A stretch of 64,000 bases of DNA from Candidatus Peregrinibacteria bacterium (GTDB lineage: Bacteria > Patescibacteriota > Gracilibacteria > UBA1369 > PNNO01). Shown here one piece after another: positions 43,929 through 52,745 of this stretch. Every line of letters starts with the position of its first letter. Positions within the stretch are counted from its first letter, which is position 1. The notes under the pieces were generated by a model that was not told where the DNA came from, did not search any database, and saw only the letters and a program-made list of their open reading frames with translations. The stretch is from positions 1 through 64,000 of the forward strand of contig JAFGJT010000008.1 of assembly GCA_016928915.1 (NCBI GenBank). The letters are read 5' to 3'. Both the position numbers and the translations under genes were made by a program.

Positions 43929-44840
43929 ATGACATACGCGGATGCAACTAAAAATAGCAAAAATGAGCCAATTGATGAATTTGCAAGTTTTGCCGATGAA
44001 TTGCGGGAGCATGTCGGAGGGCTTGATTCCGTTGATATATGGGGAAATCCGGTGGGTCAGGCTTCCGACAGTATTCAAAGCCGCGTGCAGGAAACAGTTG
44101 AAGCGTTAACTCAGGACAAGCTTGATGAAAAGAAATGGAATGAGTTTAAAGGTCTTTTAAAGATTTTTGCCGAGCTGGATTCCATGCTTGAAAAAAAGCC
44201 GGAAGAACTTGATATGGCAGTTTTACATTCAAAAATAAAAGAAATTGAAATAAACATGCAGGATAAAACATATATCATCAGCCATTCCGCGGTTGCCCCT
44301 ATAAGAAAATTTTTAGATTTTTTGCTTGAAGGAGGAAAAGAAAAATTGGAAAAATTCAAGCAGTATTTTCATCAGTTAATACATTTATTAAGCGCTCTTA
44401 TAAACGATCCCAATGTTCACGGGCGCATTGAAAGGCCTTTTGAGAAAGAGCTTATACATAATACTATGGAAGCTTTTAAAATTCCGGCCTGCCCGCCGAC
44501 CCTGCTTGCAAAGCTTTATAAAAAATATCAAAACAATCAGACAATAATTCCGCAGGATTTTAAGGATTACAATATAGAATTAAATAAAGAACTTGAGCCG
44601 GATTTTAATATTTTTTACGACCTTAAAAAGAGCCGTACAGAGCATTTTTCAAAAAATCCATATTCAAAGGAATATGCATACTGGAGCAGAATTTCGGAAG
44701 TTGAGATGTATAAAGAATTACTTCAGTGGAAAACGCTTCAGCTGCTGTTTGAATCCGCGGGTGAAAAAAAACTTCCGTTTGAATTTTTATCACATGTTTA
44801 TGATGCTTTGGCAGAGTATGAAAAAAATTCCGGTAATTAG
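43929..44840 (+). CDS. Helical hypothetical protein
   Basis: 303 residues, soluble, mostly helical, with an acidic start (NEPIDEFASFADELREHVGG). No membrane segment, signal or known motif. The stretch LLEGGKEKLEKFKQYFHQL, then IHLLSALINDP, is loosely like one in the preceding gene. Both follow the module 2 giant gene and may belong to the same system. It converges with the DUF2207 gene 19 bases further on. Confidence 0.65.
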   Translation: MTYADATKNSKNEPIDEFASFADELREHVGGLDSVDIWGNPVGQASDSIQSRVQETVEALTQDKLDEKKWNEFKGLLKIFAELDSMLEKKPEELDMAVLHSKIKEIEINMQDKTYIISHSAVAPIRKFLDFLLEGGKEKLEKFKQYFHQLIHLLSALINDPNVHGRIERPFEKELIHNTMEAFKIPACPPTLLAKLYKKYQNNQTIIPQDFKDYNIELNKELEPDFNIFYDLKKSRTEHFSKNPYSKEYAYWSRISEVEMYKELLQWKTLQLLFESAGEKKLPFEFLSHVYDALAEYEKNSGN

Positions 44841-44859
44841 CATGCGGGGAAAATGCGGT

Positions 44860-46614
44860 TTACCAGCCGCTTCCGCCGCCGCCGCCAAAACCGCCGCCCG
44901 AAAAGCCGCCTGAAAATCCGCTTCCTCCGCTCCAGGCCGAAGACCCTCCGGAGCTTCTTGGCGATGCCGCAAAAGCGGTGTTTGCCTGCGACGTAAAGTG
45001 ATTCAGCCGGTCAACAAGATAAACCGTATTAAACGTGTCCATCTGCCCTTCAAACCACTTCGGCTGTTCTTTTATTATATCTTTAAACGCCTGCGCCCAT
45101 TTTTCGGAAAGGCCCAGAACCATCGCGTAAGGCAGGAGTTTTTCAAAGAAAAGATTTTCTTTTTCCTGGAATTTTATACGGTCTTTTTCGGCTGTTCGTA
45201 TATATTCTTCAAGGCCTTTTATATGTATGTAAGCATCCGCGCCCTTTAGGGTTTTTCGCGGCATAAATTTTGAGAAGATTATAAACAAAGCGCCTGAAAC
45301 CGGCAGCGTAATAGCAAAAGTCAGTCCCATAAACACCACTATCCCTCCCATGAGCATAAAAGAAATTACACACACAGCTATTCCTATTCCCAGATAAAGA
45401 CCTCTGATTTTTTCGGGATTTCCGCTAAAATATCCCCCTTTTGCAAGGTTTTCATAAATTTCTTCTTTGATTTTGGGGATATGTTTATAAAATTTTAATT
45501 TAAGGTCTGAAATTTTTACTGAATTTTTTTCCTCAAACACTCCGTCAAGAATTTTTATTTCGTGCGACTGAATATTTGCCGCGTTTTTATAATCTTTTAA
45601 AAGCTCCAGTTCATAATCCGTTGAATCAAAAAACATCATTTTTTTTTCTTTTATTTCTTTGATTTTAATAAATCCTTTTACCGCAAAGTCAATTATTACG
45701 GTTGTTATGTCATGGATATCAACTTTTTCATCAATTATCGTGCCGACCTCGGTTGCCGTTAGGCCTTTGGGAGCGGTATATTGCGGAATAATAGTGTCTT
45801 TTGTTTTGGGGTCGCGGCCCGTATACCACCATTTTAGAAAAAGAAAAATGAATACAAAAACAGGTATCAGCAAACTCCAGTTGTCAAAAATGAACCATAA
45901 AATCTGCTGGAGCGCGTTTGGCGGTTCAACAATGCCTTTTGAAAAGCCCGCCACAATCGTAAATCCTTCAAAAGCGCCAAGCTCTGTTTGGGATTTGTAT
46001 TCATAAGTTTTTTCATCAATAATTTTTGCCGTACAGTCGGAGGCTGTCGAGTAATAAGCTCCCGTAAAACATGCCGCGCGCTGGTCTTGAGTTTTTGAAG
46101 ATGCGGGAAGTATAACCGTTGCCGAGCTTTCAACAACCGGAACGTCCCACTTGGTAAACAAGTTCCAGTATATTTCGTCATGTTCGGGAAAAAATCCCAC
46201 CGCGCGTGTTACTTCGTAAGTAATAACATAGGTAGTAATTTTATTTAAATAAACATCCGGATCACCGATTTTAATAAAATAATTGTCCCAGTCTTCAAAA
46301 TCCCGTCCCTGATCCGCTATCGGGTGAGGTTTGCCGTTTTCGTCTTTTACGCTTAATAATTTAAATCTTAAATTAAAAGGATTGCCGTATTTATCGCGGT
46401 AATTGGTAGGTATTGTTCTTATTATTCCGCGGTGCGGATCATCGGAGAAATCAGCGACAACGGTTTCTTCCACATGCAGCGTGCCGTTTTCAAAAATTTC
46501 AATTTTCTGATCGAAATTTTTTATATACCACGGTGTATAGGCAAATACTGCCTGCGATAAAAACAGCGCTGCAGTAAGGGCAATTAAGCCTGCAGAAAAT
46601 ATCCTTTTTTTCAT
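44860..46614 (-). CDS. DUF2207-family predicted membrane protein
   Basis: 584 residues. A signal peptide (GLIALTAALFLSQAVFA) is followed by the extracellular DUF2207 domain, which has beta-rich motifs including IKNFDQKIEIFENGTLHVEE and YWNLFTKWDVPV. There is a membrane helix near residues 240-262 (LIPVFVFIFLFLKWW), a cytoplasmic part, a further hydrophobic pair (LYLGIGIAVCVISFML, GLTFAITLPVSGALFIIF), and a Gly/Ser-rich C-terminus (GGFSGGGFGGGGGSGW) typical of the family. LemA is encoded just upstream, the usual pairing of these two families. Function is not established. Confidence 0.92.
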   Translation of the reverse strand: MKKRIFSAGLIALTAALFLSQAVFAYTPWYIKNFDQKIEIFENGTLHVEETVVADFSDDPHRGIIRTIPTNYRDKYGNPFNLRFKLLSVKDENGKPHPIADQGRDFEDWDNYFIKIGDPDVYLNKITTYVITYEVTRAVGFFPEHDEIYWNLFTKWDVPVVESSATVILPASSKTQDQRAACFTGAYYSTASDCTAKIIDEKTYEYKSQTELGAFEGFTIVAGFSKGIVEPPNALQQILWFIFDNWSLLIPVFVFIFLFLKWWYTGRDPKTKDTIIPQYTAPKGLTATEVGTIIDEKVDIHDITTVIIDFAVKGFIKIKEIKEKKMMFFDSTDYELELLKDYKNAANIQSHEIKILDGVFEEKNSVKISDLKLKFYKHIPKIKEEIYENLAKGGYFSGNPEKIRGLYLGIGIAVCVISFMLMGGIVVFMGLTFAITLPVSGALFIIFSKFMPRKTLKGADAYIHIKGLEEYIRTAEKDRIKFQEKENLFFEKLLPYAMVLGLSEKWAQAFKDIIKEQPKWFEGQMDTFNTVYLVDRLNHFTSQANTAFAASPRSSGGSSAWSGGSGFSGGFSGGGFGGGGGSGW

Positions 46615-46641
46615 AGAGATTTTTGTAAAGGGCCTGATAGA

Positions 46642-47211
46642 TTATTTTTTTTCCTCGTCGGAAAAACTTACTTTAACATTCTGTTTTTCCTCTTCTCCAA
46701 TCTCAAAGAACTGTCTGTCTTTAAAACCAAGCATCCCTGCAATTATATTGTTCGGGAAAACCTGAAGTTTTGTGTTGAAATCGCGGACAGTCCCGTTGTA
46801 GTAGCGGCGTGACATCTGAATATGCTCCTCGATTTCCTTTAAGGTCTGCTGAAGGTGCATAAAGTTTTCATTTGCCTTAAGTTCGGGATAATTTTCAGCT
46901 ACCGCAAATAAAGTTTTTAATGTTCCGGTAAGCACATTCTCAGCCTGCGCTTTTTCTTCCGGAGTCTTTGCGTTCATAGCCATATTTCTGGCCTGGGTAA
47001 CCGCTTCAAAGGTTTTTGATTCGTGTTTTGCATAACCCTTTACAGCCTCGACCATATTAGGGATAAGGTCGTATCTTCGTTTTAGCTGCGTGTCAATATC
47101 GGACCATCCTTCGTCAACTTTGTTTTTAAGAACAATCAGCCCGTTGTACACACTGATCGCAAAAACCGCAACCACAGCCACAATCGCTAACAATACCAAT
47201 AAAACATCCAT
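46642..47211 (-). CDS. lemA: LemA-family protein
   Basis: 189 residues, typical length. One N-terminal membrane helix (LLVLLAIVAVVAVFAISVYNGLIVL) is followed by a helical domain with the family signature VDEGWSDIDTQLKRRYDLIPNMVEAVKGYAKH split over the first two helices, and SRRYYNGTVRDFNTKLQVFPNN near the end. LemA proteins are membrane-anchored and of uncertain role. The gene is the first of a two-gene unit with the DUF2207 gene (27-base gap). Confidence 0.95.
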   Translation of the reverse strand: MDVLLVLLAIVAVVAVFAISVYNGLIVLKNKVDEGWSDIDTQLKRRYDLIPNMVEAVKGYAKHESKTFEAVTQARNMAMNAKTPEEKAQAENVLTGTLKTLFAVAENYPELKANENFMHLQQTLKEIEEHIQMSRRYYNGTVRDFNTKLQVFPNNIIAGMLGFKDRQFFEIGEEEKQNVKVSFSDEEKK

Positions 47212-47297
47212 ATATTTTTTGTTAATTAATAATACGGTGTTATTTTACTATTATTTTGGCAATTTGAAAGAAAAAAAGGCATGCCGGATAGACACAT

Positions 47298-49913
47298 TTA
47301 GTTTATCATTTTGTAATTTACTTTTATACCTTCCGGCAGTGAGTCCAAAAAAACTTTTCCGTATGATTTTTGAATAATACGCGAGTCCAGTATAGCAACT
47401 TTTCCCGAATCTTGCGTGGATCTTATCAACCTGCCGAAGCCCTGTTTAAAAAGCAGAATTGCTCGGGGCGTCTGGTAGTCTTCAAAGGGCTTTGCGTAAA
47501 GTTCGCTGCGAGCTTTATGTATAGGGTCGTCCGGAGGGTCGAATGGCAGTTTTTGAATTATCACATAATTTAATGCTTTTCCTTTTATATCTATGCCCTC
47601 CCAAAAACTGTTGGTGCCGAATATTATTGAATTTTCAGGATCCTGTTTGAAAAGTTCGATGATTTTGCCTCTTCCGCCCGACATATTTTGAGCAAGGATT
47701 GTTATTCCTTTTTCTTTTAAAACCGGAGCAAGTTTTAAATATGTGGCTTCTATCGCTTTTTTAGAGGTGAATAAAACAAGCATTTTACCGTGGTTTTCAA
47801 GGGCCGTATTGTAAATTATATCCGCGGTTTGATTAAAATATCCCGGGGACTGGGGAGCTTTTAAATCGCTGTAAATAACTATTTCAACCTGGTCCGGAAA
47901 TGAAAAATGAGAGGGGAGAATCACTTCCTTGAATTTTTCTTCAAGCTTAAGCTGGTTTTTAATAAACGTGAATTCTTTGTTTACGGTTAAGGTTGCGGAA
48001 GTCATTATTATGCTGTTTTTTTCATGGAAAAGTGTGCCCGAAAGATGATTTCCTATATAAACAGGACAAGATTTTATACCCAGATGTCCGTCCGGCTTCT
48101 GATATATCCATGTAATCTGATTGCTGTATTCTTGTGAGCTGTTATTGGCAAGTATTATTGAAAGGTTTGCCATATGCTCTTTAAATTCCATGATTTCTCG
48201 TTCGATTTCCGGTTTGTTAACCGAAGGATCGGCCGCCAGGTTTATTTTTGTTATTATATTTTCAGCCATTGCCAGAATGTTTTCGGCTGACTGGCATGCT
48301 TTTTGCCATTCAAAAGAATTTATAAATTCTTTTTTTATTGTGAGAGAAAAAATGCTTGTTGCGTAATCCTTGAATTTTTCAAAGAAAATTCCGATTATTC
48401 CGAAAAAGATTTCTATTTTATTTTCAAGATTTTCGATTTCCGAAATAATTTCTTTGTTGGATTTTAAGAGTGATTTTATGCTTATTAAAGGATGGGTATA
48501 AATTTCATAGGTTGCGTTTATCGTAAAGGCGTTGGTGGCTTCTTCCTCAAGATGATGAGCCTCGTCAATAATTAAATATTTATATTCTGGCAGAACCTGC
48601 TGCGGAGTGATCGTGTCCGATAAAAGCAGAGAATGGTTTGTGATAATAATATCCGCTGTCTGCGCTTTCTCACGCGCTTTTGCGAGCCAGCAGCTGTTTT
48701 TATATTCAGGATCGTTGTGCGGGCATTTAATCATGTCGCATGAAATATCGTTCCAGCTATAATATTCCCTTCCCTGAAGTGAAAGCTCTTCTTTATCACC
48801 TGTTTTTGTTTTTTTGAGCCATATCAAAACCTTAATCAGCAAGGTGATTTCGTGATCCAGAAAGAAATTTTTCTGTTTGAAATTTTCAAGGCGTTTTTCT
48901 GAAAGATAATTGTTGCGGCCTTTTATAACCGCTGTTTTGAACTTAAGATCCTTGTTGTAAAGTTTTAAAGTTTTTTCAACCACCGGGATATCTTTATTTG
49001 CCAGCTGGTCCTGAAGGTTTTTTGTGTGGGTCGCTATAACAACCTGTTCTCGCTGTGAAACAGACCAGAAAACGGCAGGCAGAATATATGCTATTGATTT
49101 ACCGGTTCCTGTTCCGGCCTCGCACAAAAGGTTGCTGTTTTCATTGAATGCATCAATTATCAGTTCCGTCATTTTTTTCTGCGAGGGCCTTGCTTCGTAA
49201 TCTTTTTCACATTTTGAAAGCGGACCGTTTTCATCATACAGTTTTATAATTTCATCTTTATCAAAAGGAAGAATAAGAGCTTGTGCGGGTTTTGAATTTT
49301 TCTTTAAATTGTCTTTTGTTACAGCTGTTTGTGCATTTTTTGGTTCGGAGTTGTTAAAAATATCTTTTAATGCCCATTTTGAGCGTTGCGATAAAAATTT
49401 TATTTCATCCAGCACATCCGGATCAATCTCAGTAATTTTATTTATCAAAATATTAAAAAGATCCATTGATGCAACAGCATCATCATAAGCCCGATGTTTA
49501 TGTTTATGTTTTATTTTTAATTTTTTTGTTAAAAGTTCTAGAGAATATGAAGGTTCTCCCGGCATTAAAATAGCGGCAAGCTGCAGGGTATCATAAGAAA
49601 TATTCGTCAATGGAAAACCTTTTGTTTTTAAAAAATCCAGATCAAATGAAATATTATGGCCCACAATCGGCAGATCTTCGATAAAATCAAGAAAATGCTC
49701 GGCAACATCTTCCAGGCTTGGGGCATCTTTAAGGTCGTCGTCCGTTATTCCCGTAATATGTGTAATAAGCGGTTGAAGCGGCTGGGATGCTTTAATTAAA
49801 GTTTTATACTTTCCTGCTATACCTGTTTCGTCAAACTTAACGGCGCCAATCTCAATGATTTCGTCATTTTCATATGAAAGCCCGGTTGTTTCAATGTCTA
49901 AAGCAATATACAT
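47298..49913 (-). CDS. dinG: DnaQ exonuclease - DinG helicase fusion
   Basis: 871 residues. The N-terminal 170 residues are a DEDD exonuclease (DIETTGLSYENDEIIEIGAV; HNISFDLDFL; HRAYDDAVAS). The rest is an XPD/DinG-type helicase: Walker A AGTGTGKS near residue 268, DEAH (IIDEAHHLEEEA) near residue 450, an iron-sulfur cluster cysteine group around residues 390-408 (SCDMIKCPHNDPEYKNSCW), and the C-terminal box GFGRLIRS. This two-domain layout is well known from Firmicutes DinG. It unwinds or degrades DNA in repair and replication conflicts. All motif residues appear present. Confidence 0.93.
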   Translation of the reverse strand: MYIALDIETTGLSYENDEIIEIGAVKFDETGIAGKYKTLIKASQPLQPLITHITGITDDDLKDAPSLEDVAEHFLDFIEDLPIVGHNISFDLDFLKTKGFPLTNISYDTLQLAAILMPGEPSYSLELLTKKLKIKHKHKHRAYDDAVASMDLFNILINKITEIDPDVLDEIKFLSQRSKWALKDIFNNSEPKNAQTAVTKDNLKKNSKPAQALILPFDKDEIIKLYDENGPLSKCEKDYEARPSQKKMTELIIDAFNENSNLLCEAGTGTGKSIAYILPAVFWSVSQREQVVIATHTKNLQDQLANKDIPVVEKTLKLYNKDLKFKTAVIKGRNNYLSEKRLENFKQKNFFLDHEITLLIKVLIWLKKTKTGDKEELSLQGREYYSWNDISCDMIKCPHNDPEYKNSCWLAKAREKAQTADIIITNHSLLLSDTITPQQVLPEYKYLIIDEAHHLEEEATNAFTINATYEIYTHPLISIKSLLKSNKEIISEIENLENKIEIFFGIIGIFFEKFKDYATSIFSLTIKKEFINSFEWQKACQSAENILAMAENIITKINLAADPSVNKPEIEREIMEFKEHMANLSIILANNSSQEYSNQITWIYQKPDGHLGIKSCPVYIGNHLSGTLFHEKNSIIMTSATLTVNKEFTFIKNQLKLEEKFKEVILPSHFSFPDQVEIVIYSDLKAPQSPGYFNQTADIIYNTALENHGKMLVLFTSKKAIEATYLKLAPVLKEKGITILAQNMSGGRGKIIELFKQDPENSIIFGTNSFWEGIDIKGKALNYVIIQKLPFDPPDDPIHKARSELYAKPFEDYQTPRAILLFKQGFGRLIRSTQDSGKVAILDSRIIQKSYGKVFLDSLPEGIKVNYKMIN

Positions 49914-49992
49914 GTTGATATATTAAATCGGCCGGACCATTTTTCCTAATTTAAATTATTCAATAAACTTTATATACGTCCATAGGATATTT

Positions 49993-50021
49993 TTGACAAA
50001 AATATATCATTCGAATATGAT
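49993..50021 (+). promoter_or_regulatory. Consensus promoter for a non-coding RNA
   Basis: TTGACA (49993-49998) and TATGAT (50016-50021) are spaced by exactly 17 bases. No protein-coding gene follows for more than 450 bases on this strand; the predicted RNA start is near 50028. Confidence 0.75.
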
Positions 50022-50027
50022 GATTTG

Positions 50028-50434
50028 AAACTTAGGTTTTGGAAACAAAAATTCAAACAAAAAAGTTCTTTAAAAAATTAAAAACAAAAAGAGATAAAGA
50101 AAGATGAGGGGGAGAAATAAAAACAAAAGCGCCAAAAACAATTGCGCATTGCATGTTCCCCTTCTCTCCTTCTTTAGCTCGACGATGACCCGGTAAGATG
50201 ACTTCTTGCCCCGTCGACCCATAAGTTGTCCGGTGGTTTCCATCTCGTCTAAAGACAGATGCAGGAACCACGTAAACGGACGGTCCGTGGCTGGACTGGA
50301 AAAATCAGCCGAAGTATGAGCCAAAAGAATTGAGTGAAAGTCGCACTCCCAAAAACAAAAATAAATCTTGAACTGCAAACAAAAACAAACCGCAGTCCAT
50401 AAGATTTCTGCCCCCCTTTACGGGGGGTTTTTTT
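50028..50434 (+). ncRNA. Candidate structured non-coding RNA of about 400 nt, family unknown
   Basis: This 570-base gap between dinG and the ICMT gene holds no convincing ORF. It runs from a consensus promoter to an intrinsic terminator and contains many nested or adjacent stems. An outer stem is 50096-50115 with 50156-50175. CGACG/CGTCG (50180-50184, 50212-50216) encloses GGTAAGA/TCTTGCC. A long hairpin at 50228-50281 is built from GTCCG/CGGAC, GTGGTTTC/GGAACCAC, CATCT/AGATG and GTC-TAAA-GAC. Smaller ones are GGCTG/CAGCC (50289-50310), GAGTG/CACTC (50332-50348) and ATCTT..ACTGC/GCAGT..AAGAT (50365-50405). A-rich linkers join them. It lacks the conserved signatures of RNase P RNA, tmRNA and SRP RNA. 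The 50276-50290 segment can form an alternative stem. Confidence 0.65.
50410..50434 (+). terminator. Strong intrinsic terminator of the non-coding RNA
   Basis: Six C (50411-50416) pair with six G (50422-50427) around TTTAC, followed by seven T (50428-50434). It points to plus-strand transcription. Confidence 0.85.
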
Positions 50435-50483
50435 GTGCATCAAAATCTGCTATTCTTTTTAAAGAATTTAATTCTTTGAACAT

Positions 50484-51074
50484 ATGCTTGAAGGAATAGA
50501 ATGGGCAACAATGATTGTGGGATGGACCATAATGTTTATTGTGTTATTTATTACAAAATACAAGACCGTTAAAGTGGGAGGGGGGATACAGAGTATAAGT
50601 ACGGAAAAAATGCAAAAAGAGACAATGATTGCAAATATTATTTTTATTTTGTATTTTTTTGCAGCCGGATTGATCGCACATATTGTTGTTTTTCCGGATT
50701 TTGTTCAGTATGAATTTCTTGCGCATTATTTTCATTATTTTCTGGGAGTTTTTATTTTCGCCATTGCGATATGGCTTTATATATACGCAAGAATAACCCT
50801 TGGCAGCAACTGGTCATGGAAAGGCGAACTGCTGAGGGACAAAACAAAATTGATTACATGCGGTCCTTATTGTGTAATACGGCATCCCACGTATACCGCG
50901 TTTATTCTTGCCGGATTTGCGAGTGGCGTCACGGTAGCGATTACAAGAATTCTGTTTTTTATGATTTTAATGCTGCCAATAATATATTGGCGCGCAAAAG
51001 TTGACGAGAAACATTTAAAAGCGCTTTTCCCGGAATATAAGGAATATATGAAAAGGACAAGAATGTTTTTTTAG
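50484..51074 (+). CDS. Isoprenylcysteine methyltransferase-like (ICMT/PEMT) membrane protein
   Basis: 196 residues with about five hydrophobic segments. The C-terminal half has the ICMT/PEMT-type S-adenosylmethionine-binding block: LITCGPYCVIRHPTYTAFIL and YWRAKVDEKHLKALFPEYKEYM with the conserved RHP and E..L..F..Y pattern. Such integral membrane enzymes methylate lipids or C-terminal groups; bacterial substrates are mostly unknown. It lies alone between the non-coding RNA and the convergent carA. Confidence 0.85.
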   Translation: MLEGIEWATMIVGWTIMFIVLFITKYKTVKVGGGIQSISTEKMQKETMIANIIFILYFFAAGLIAHIVVFPDFVQYEFLAHYFHYFLGVFIFAIAIWLYIYARITLGSNWSWKGELLRDKTKLITCGPYCVIRHPTYTAFILAGFASGVTVAITRILFFMILMLPIIYWRAKVDEKHLKALFPEYKEYMKRTRMFF

Positions 51075-51079
51075 CAGAC

Positions 51080-51115
51080 CCCGCTCTGGCGGGGTCCCTC
51101 CCCGCATTCTTTTTT
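51080..51115 (+). terminator. Hairpin terminator between convergent genes
   Basis: GACCCCGC (51080-51087) pairs perfectly with GCGGGGTC (51092-51099) around TCTG. The nearest T run (51110-51115) is 11 bases away, so termination efficiency is uncertain. It may serve both the ICMT gene and carA. Confidence 0.5.
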
Positions 51116-52196
51116 AGAGCATCTTCGTAAACTCATCAAACAAATACCCCGTATCATTCGGGCCCGGGGTTGCTTCGGGATGAAACTGAACGGCAAAGAA
51201 TGGTAAGGATTTATGGCGGATGCCTTCAACCGTTTTATCGTTGGCATTTATAAAAAGCGGCTTCCATTCGCGCGGAAGCGATTTGGCGTTGATGGCAAAA
51301 CCGTGGTTTTGCGAAGTTATATAGCACCTGTTGTTTTCAAGGTTGGTGCACGGCTGATTCTGCGCTCTGTGCCCGTATTTTAATTTGTAGGTTTTTGCAC
51401 CCGCGGCAATGGCCATTATCTGATTGCCAAGGCAAATTCCGAATGTGGGGATTTTTGCGGCAAAACATTTTTGCACAATTTCGTGCGTTTCGTGTAAAAT
51501 CGCGGGATCTCCGGGTCCGTTGGAAATAAACACTCCGTCGAATTTAATTTTATTCTTGAAAATATCATAGTTCCACGGAACGCGCGTAACCGTAATATCG
51601 CGTGAAAGTAGGCTTCTAAGTATGTTGTTTTTCATGCCGCAGTCAATAAGAGCGATTCGTTTTTTGCCGCGGTTGTAAACGATGGGTTTTTTGATGCTTA
51701 CATTTGCGACAAGATTTTCGTTGTTGGGGTCGTAAAATTTTTCGGATTTTTTTGATGTTTTTTCATCCGTAAAAACGATTTTTCCGAGCATAACTCCGTG
51801 GTCTCTTAATTTTTGTGTCAGTGCGCGTGTGTCAATTCCTGCCAAAGCTGCAATTTTGTTTTCTTTAAGCCAGCTTGCAAGTGTGCGAGAGGAGTTCCAG
51901 TGACTCGGTTTTTCGCAAAGTTCACTCACAATTAGTCCTTTAATATGAATTTTATCGCTTTCAAAATGCTTGCTGATTTTAAACTTGTCTTTTTCATCAT
52001 CCGGAACGCCGTAATTTCCGATTAACGGGTATGTTAAAGTTAAAATCTGTCCTTCGTAAGACGGATCCGTAAAACTTTCGGGATAACCCATCATTCCCGT
52101 ATTAAAAACAACCTCCCCCTCGGACATTTTATCCGCCCCGACAGAAATACCCTCTAAGATGGTGCCGTCCTCAAGGATGAGGTATCCTTTTTTCAT
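51114..52196 (-). CDS. carA: Carbamoyl phosphate synthase small (glutaminase) subunit
   Basis: 360 residues, normal length. The N-terminal part has the CarA start GYLILEDGTILEGISVGAD and SFTDPSYEGQILTLTYPLIGNYG. The C-terminal class I glutamine amidotransferase domain has the nucleophile Cys near residue 253 in FGICLGNQIMA, and the His-Glu pair in VQFHPEATPGP. It supplies ammonia from glutamine to CarB for carbamoyl phosphate, the substrate of PyrB. carB is not in the window, and carA is on the opposite strand from the pyr operon 7 kb away. Confidence 0.96.
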   Translation of the reverse strand: MKKGYLILEDGTILEGISVGADKMSEGEVVFNTGMMGYPESFTDPSYEGQILTLTYPLIGNYGVPDDEKDKFKISKHFESDKIHIKGLIVSELCEKPSHWNSSRTLASWLKENKIAALAGIDTRALTQKLRDHGVMLGKIVFTDEKTSKKSEKFYDPNNENLVANVSIKKPIVYNRGKKRIALIDCGMKNNILRSLLSRDITVTRVPWNYDIFKNKIKFDGVFISNGPGDPAILHETHEIVQKCFAAKIPTFGICLGNQIMAIAAGAKTYKLKYGHRAQNQPCTNLENNRCYITSQNHGFAINAKSLPREWKPLFINANDKTVEGIRHKSLPFFAVQFHPEATPGPNDTGYLFDEFTKML

Positions 52197-52270
52197 TAAA
52201 ATTTCATTAAAATTTTCGCTTATTTCTTATACGATTTTACATATTTTAAAACGATAAAGCCAGAGAGAGT

Positions 52271-52606
52271 TTAACGTCTGAAAATAAAGTATTTAAGGCA
52301 AGTATCTATTTTGTCGTTAATCTGTTTTTTAATGCTTTTTAAGGCATCCGAAGCAGTGTTTATCACTGCTTCTGCAAGCTGAACCATGGCGGCCAGTCCC
52401 ACGCCAAAGCTTTCATCATTCAGCGAATCATCATCATCGTCATCATTTTTTGTTGAAAGCCTGTTAATTACATCTTCCCCCAATCTGCGGAATCGCGGGG
52501 TTTCAACCGAATTTTCGGTAGTTTTCTGGCGCGGATTTCGTCTTTTCCATTCATCCAAAGATATTAGATTTTCATCCTCGATACTGTCGGTATTTTTTGG
52601 CTCCAT
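52271..52606 (-). CDS. Small acidic hypothetical protein
   Basis: About 111 residues from the ATG at 52606, chosen because a promoter (-10 at 52633-52638, minus strand) would start the RNA close to the upstream ATG at 52630. It has a charged start (EPKNTDSIEDENLISLDEWKRR), a run of Asp (NDDDDDDSLND) and a C-terminal helix (AMVQLAEAVINTASDALKSIKK). No family is recognised. It sits between carA and the divergent module 3, and may be linked to that module, but there is no direct evidence. Confidence 0.6.
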   Translation of the reverse strand: MEPKNTDSIEDENLISLDEWKRRNPRQKTTENSVETPRFRRLGEDVINRLSTKNDDDDDDSLNDESFGVGLAAMVQLAEAVINTASDALKSIKKQINDKIDTCLKYFIFRR

Positions 52607-52632
52607 GCATATTAAATTTAATTTACGCATTA

Positions 52633-52660
52633 ATATTAACACAATTTATAAATTGGTCAA
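52633..52660 (-). promoter_or_regulatory. Promoter of the small acidic gene
   Basis: On the minus strand, TTGACC (52660-52655) and TAATAT (52638-52633) are separated by 16 bases. Confidence 0.5.
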
Positions 52661-52691
52661 TTTGCCAGAGAGCGTGAATCCTCCGTTCATC

Positions 52692-52720
52692 TCTTTAAAT
52701 AAACAAAATTTTATGATATA
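52692..52720 (+). promoter_or_regulatory. Promoter of module 3
   Basis: TATAAT (52715-52720) is preceded at 17 bases by TTTAAA (52692-52697) and lies 25 bases before the ATG at 52746. The -35 is poor. Confidence 0.5.
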
Positions 52721-52745
52721 ATATTTAGATTAAATAAAAAAATAA

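Noticed and set aside
50028-50434. RNase P RNA, tmRNA or SRP RNA
   Set aside because: I looked for the conserved GAGGAAAGTCC and ACAGAA cores, for a tRNA-like end with CCA, and for the GTCAGGTCCGGAAGGAAGC core, and found none.
50070-50443. Minus-strand open frames in the dinG-ICMT gap
   Set aside because: Low-complexity translations; promoter, terminator and stems support a plus-strand RNA instead.
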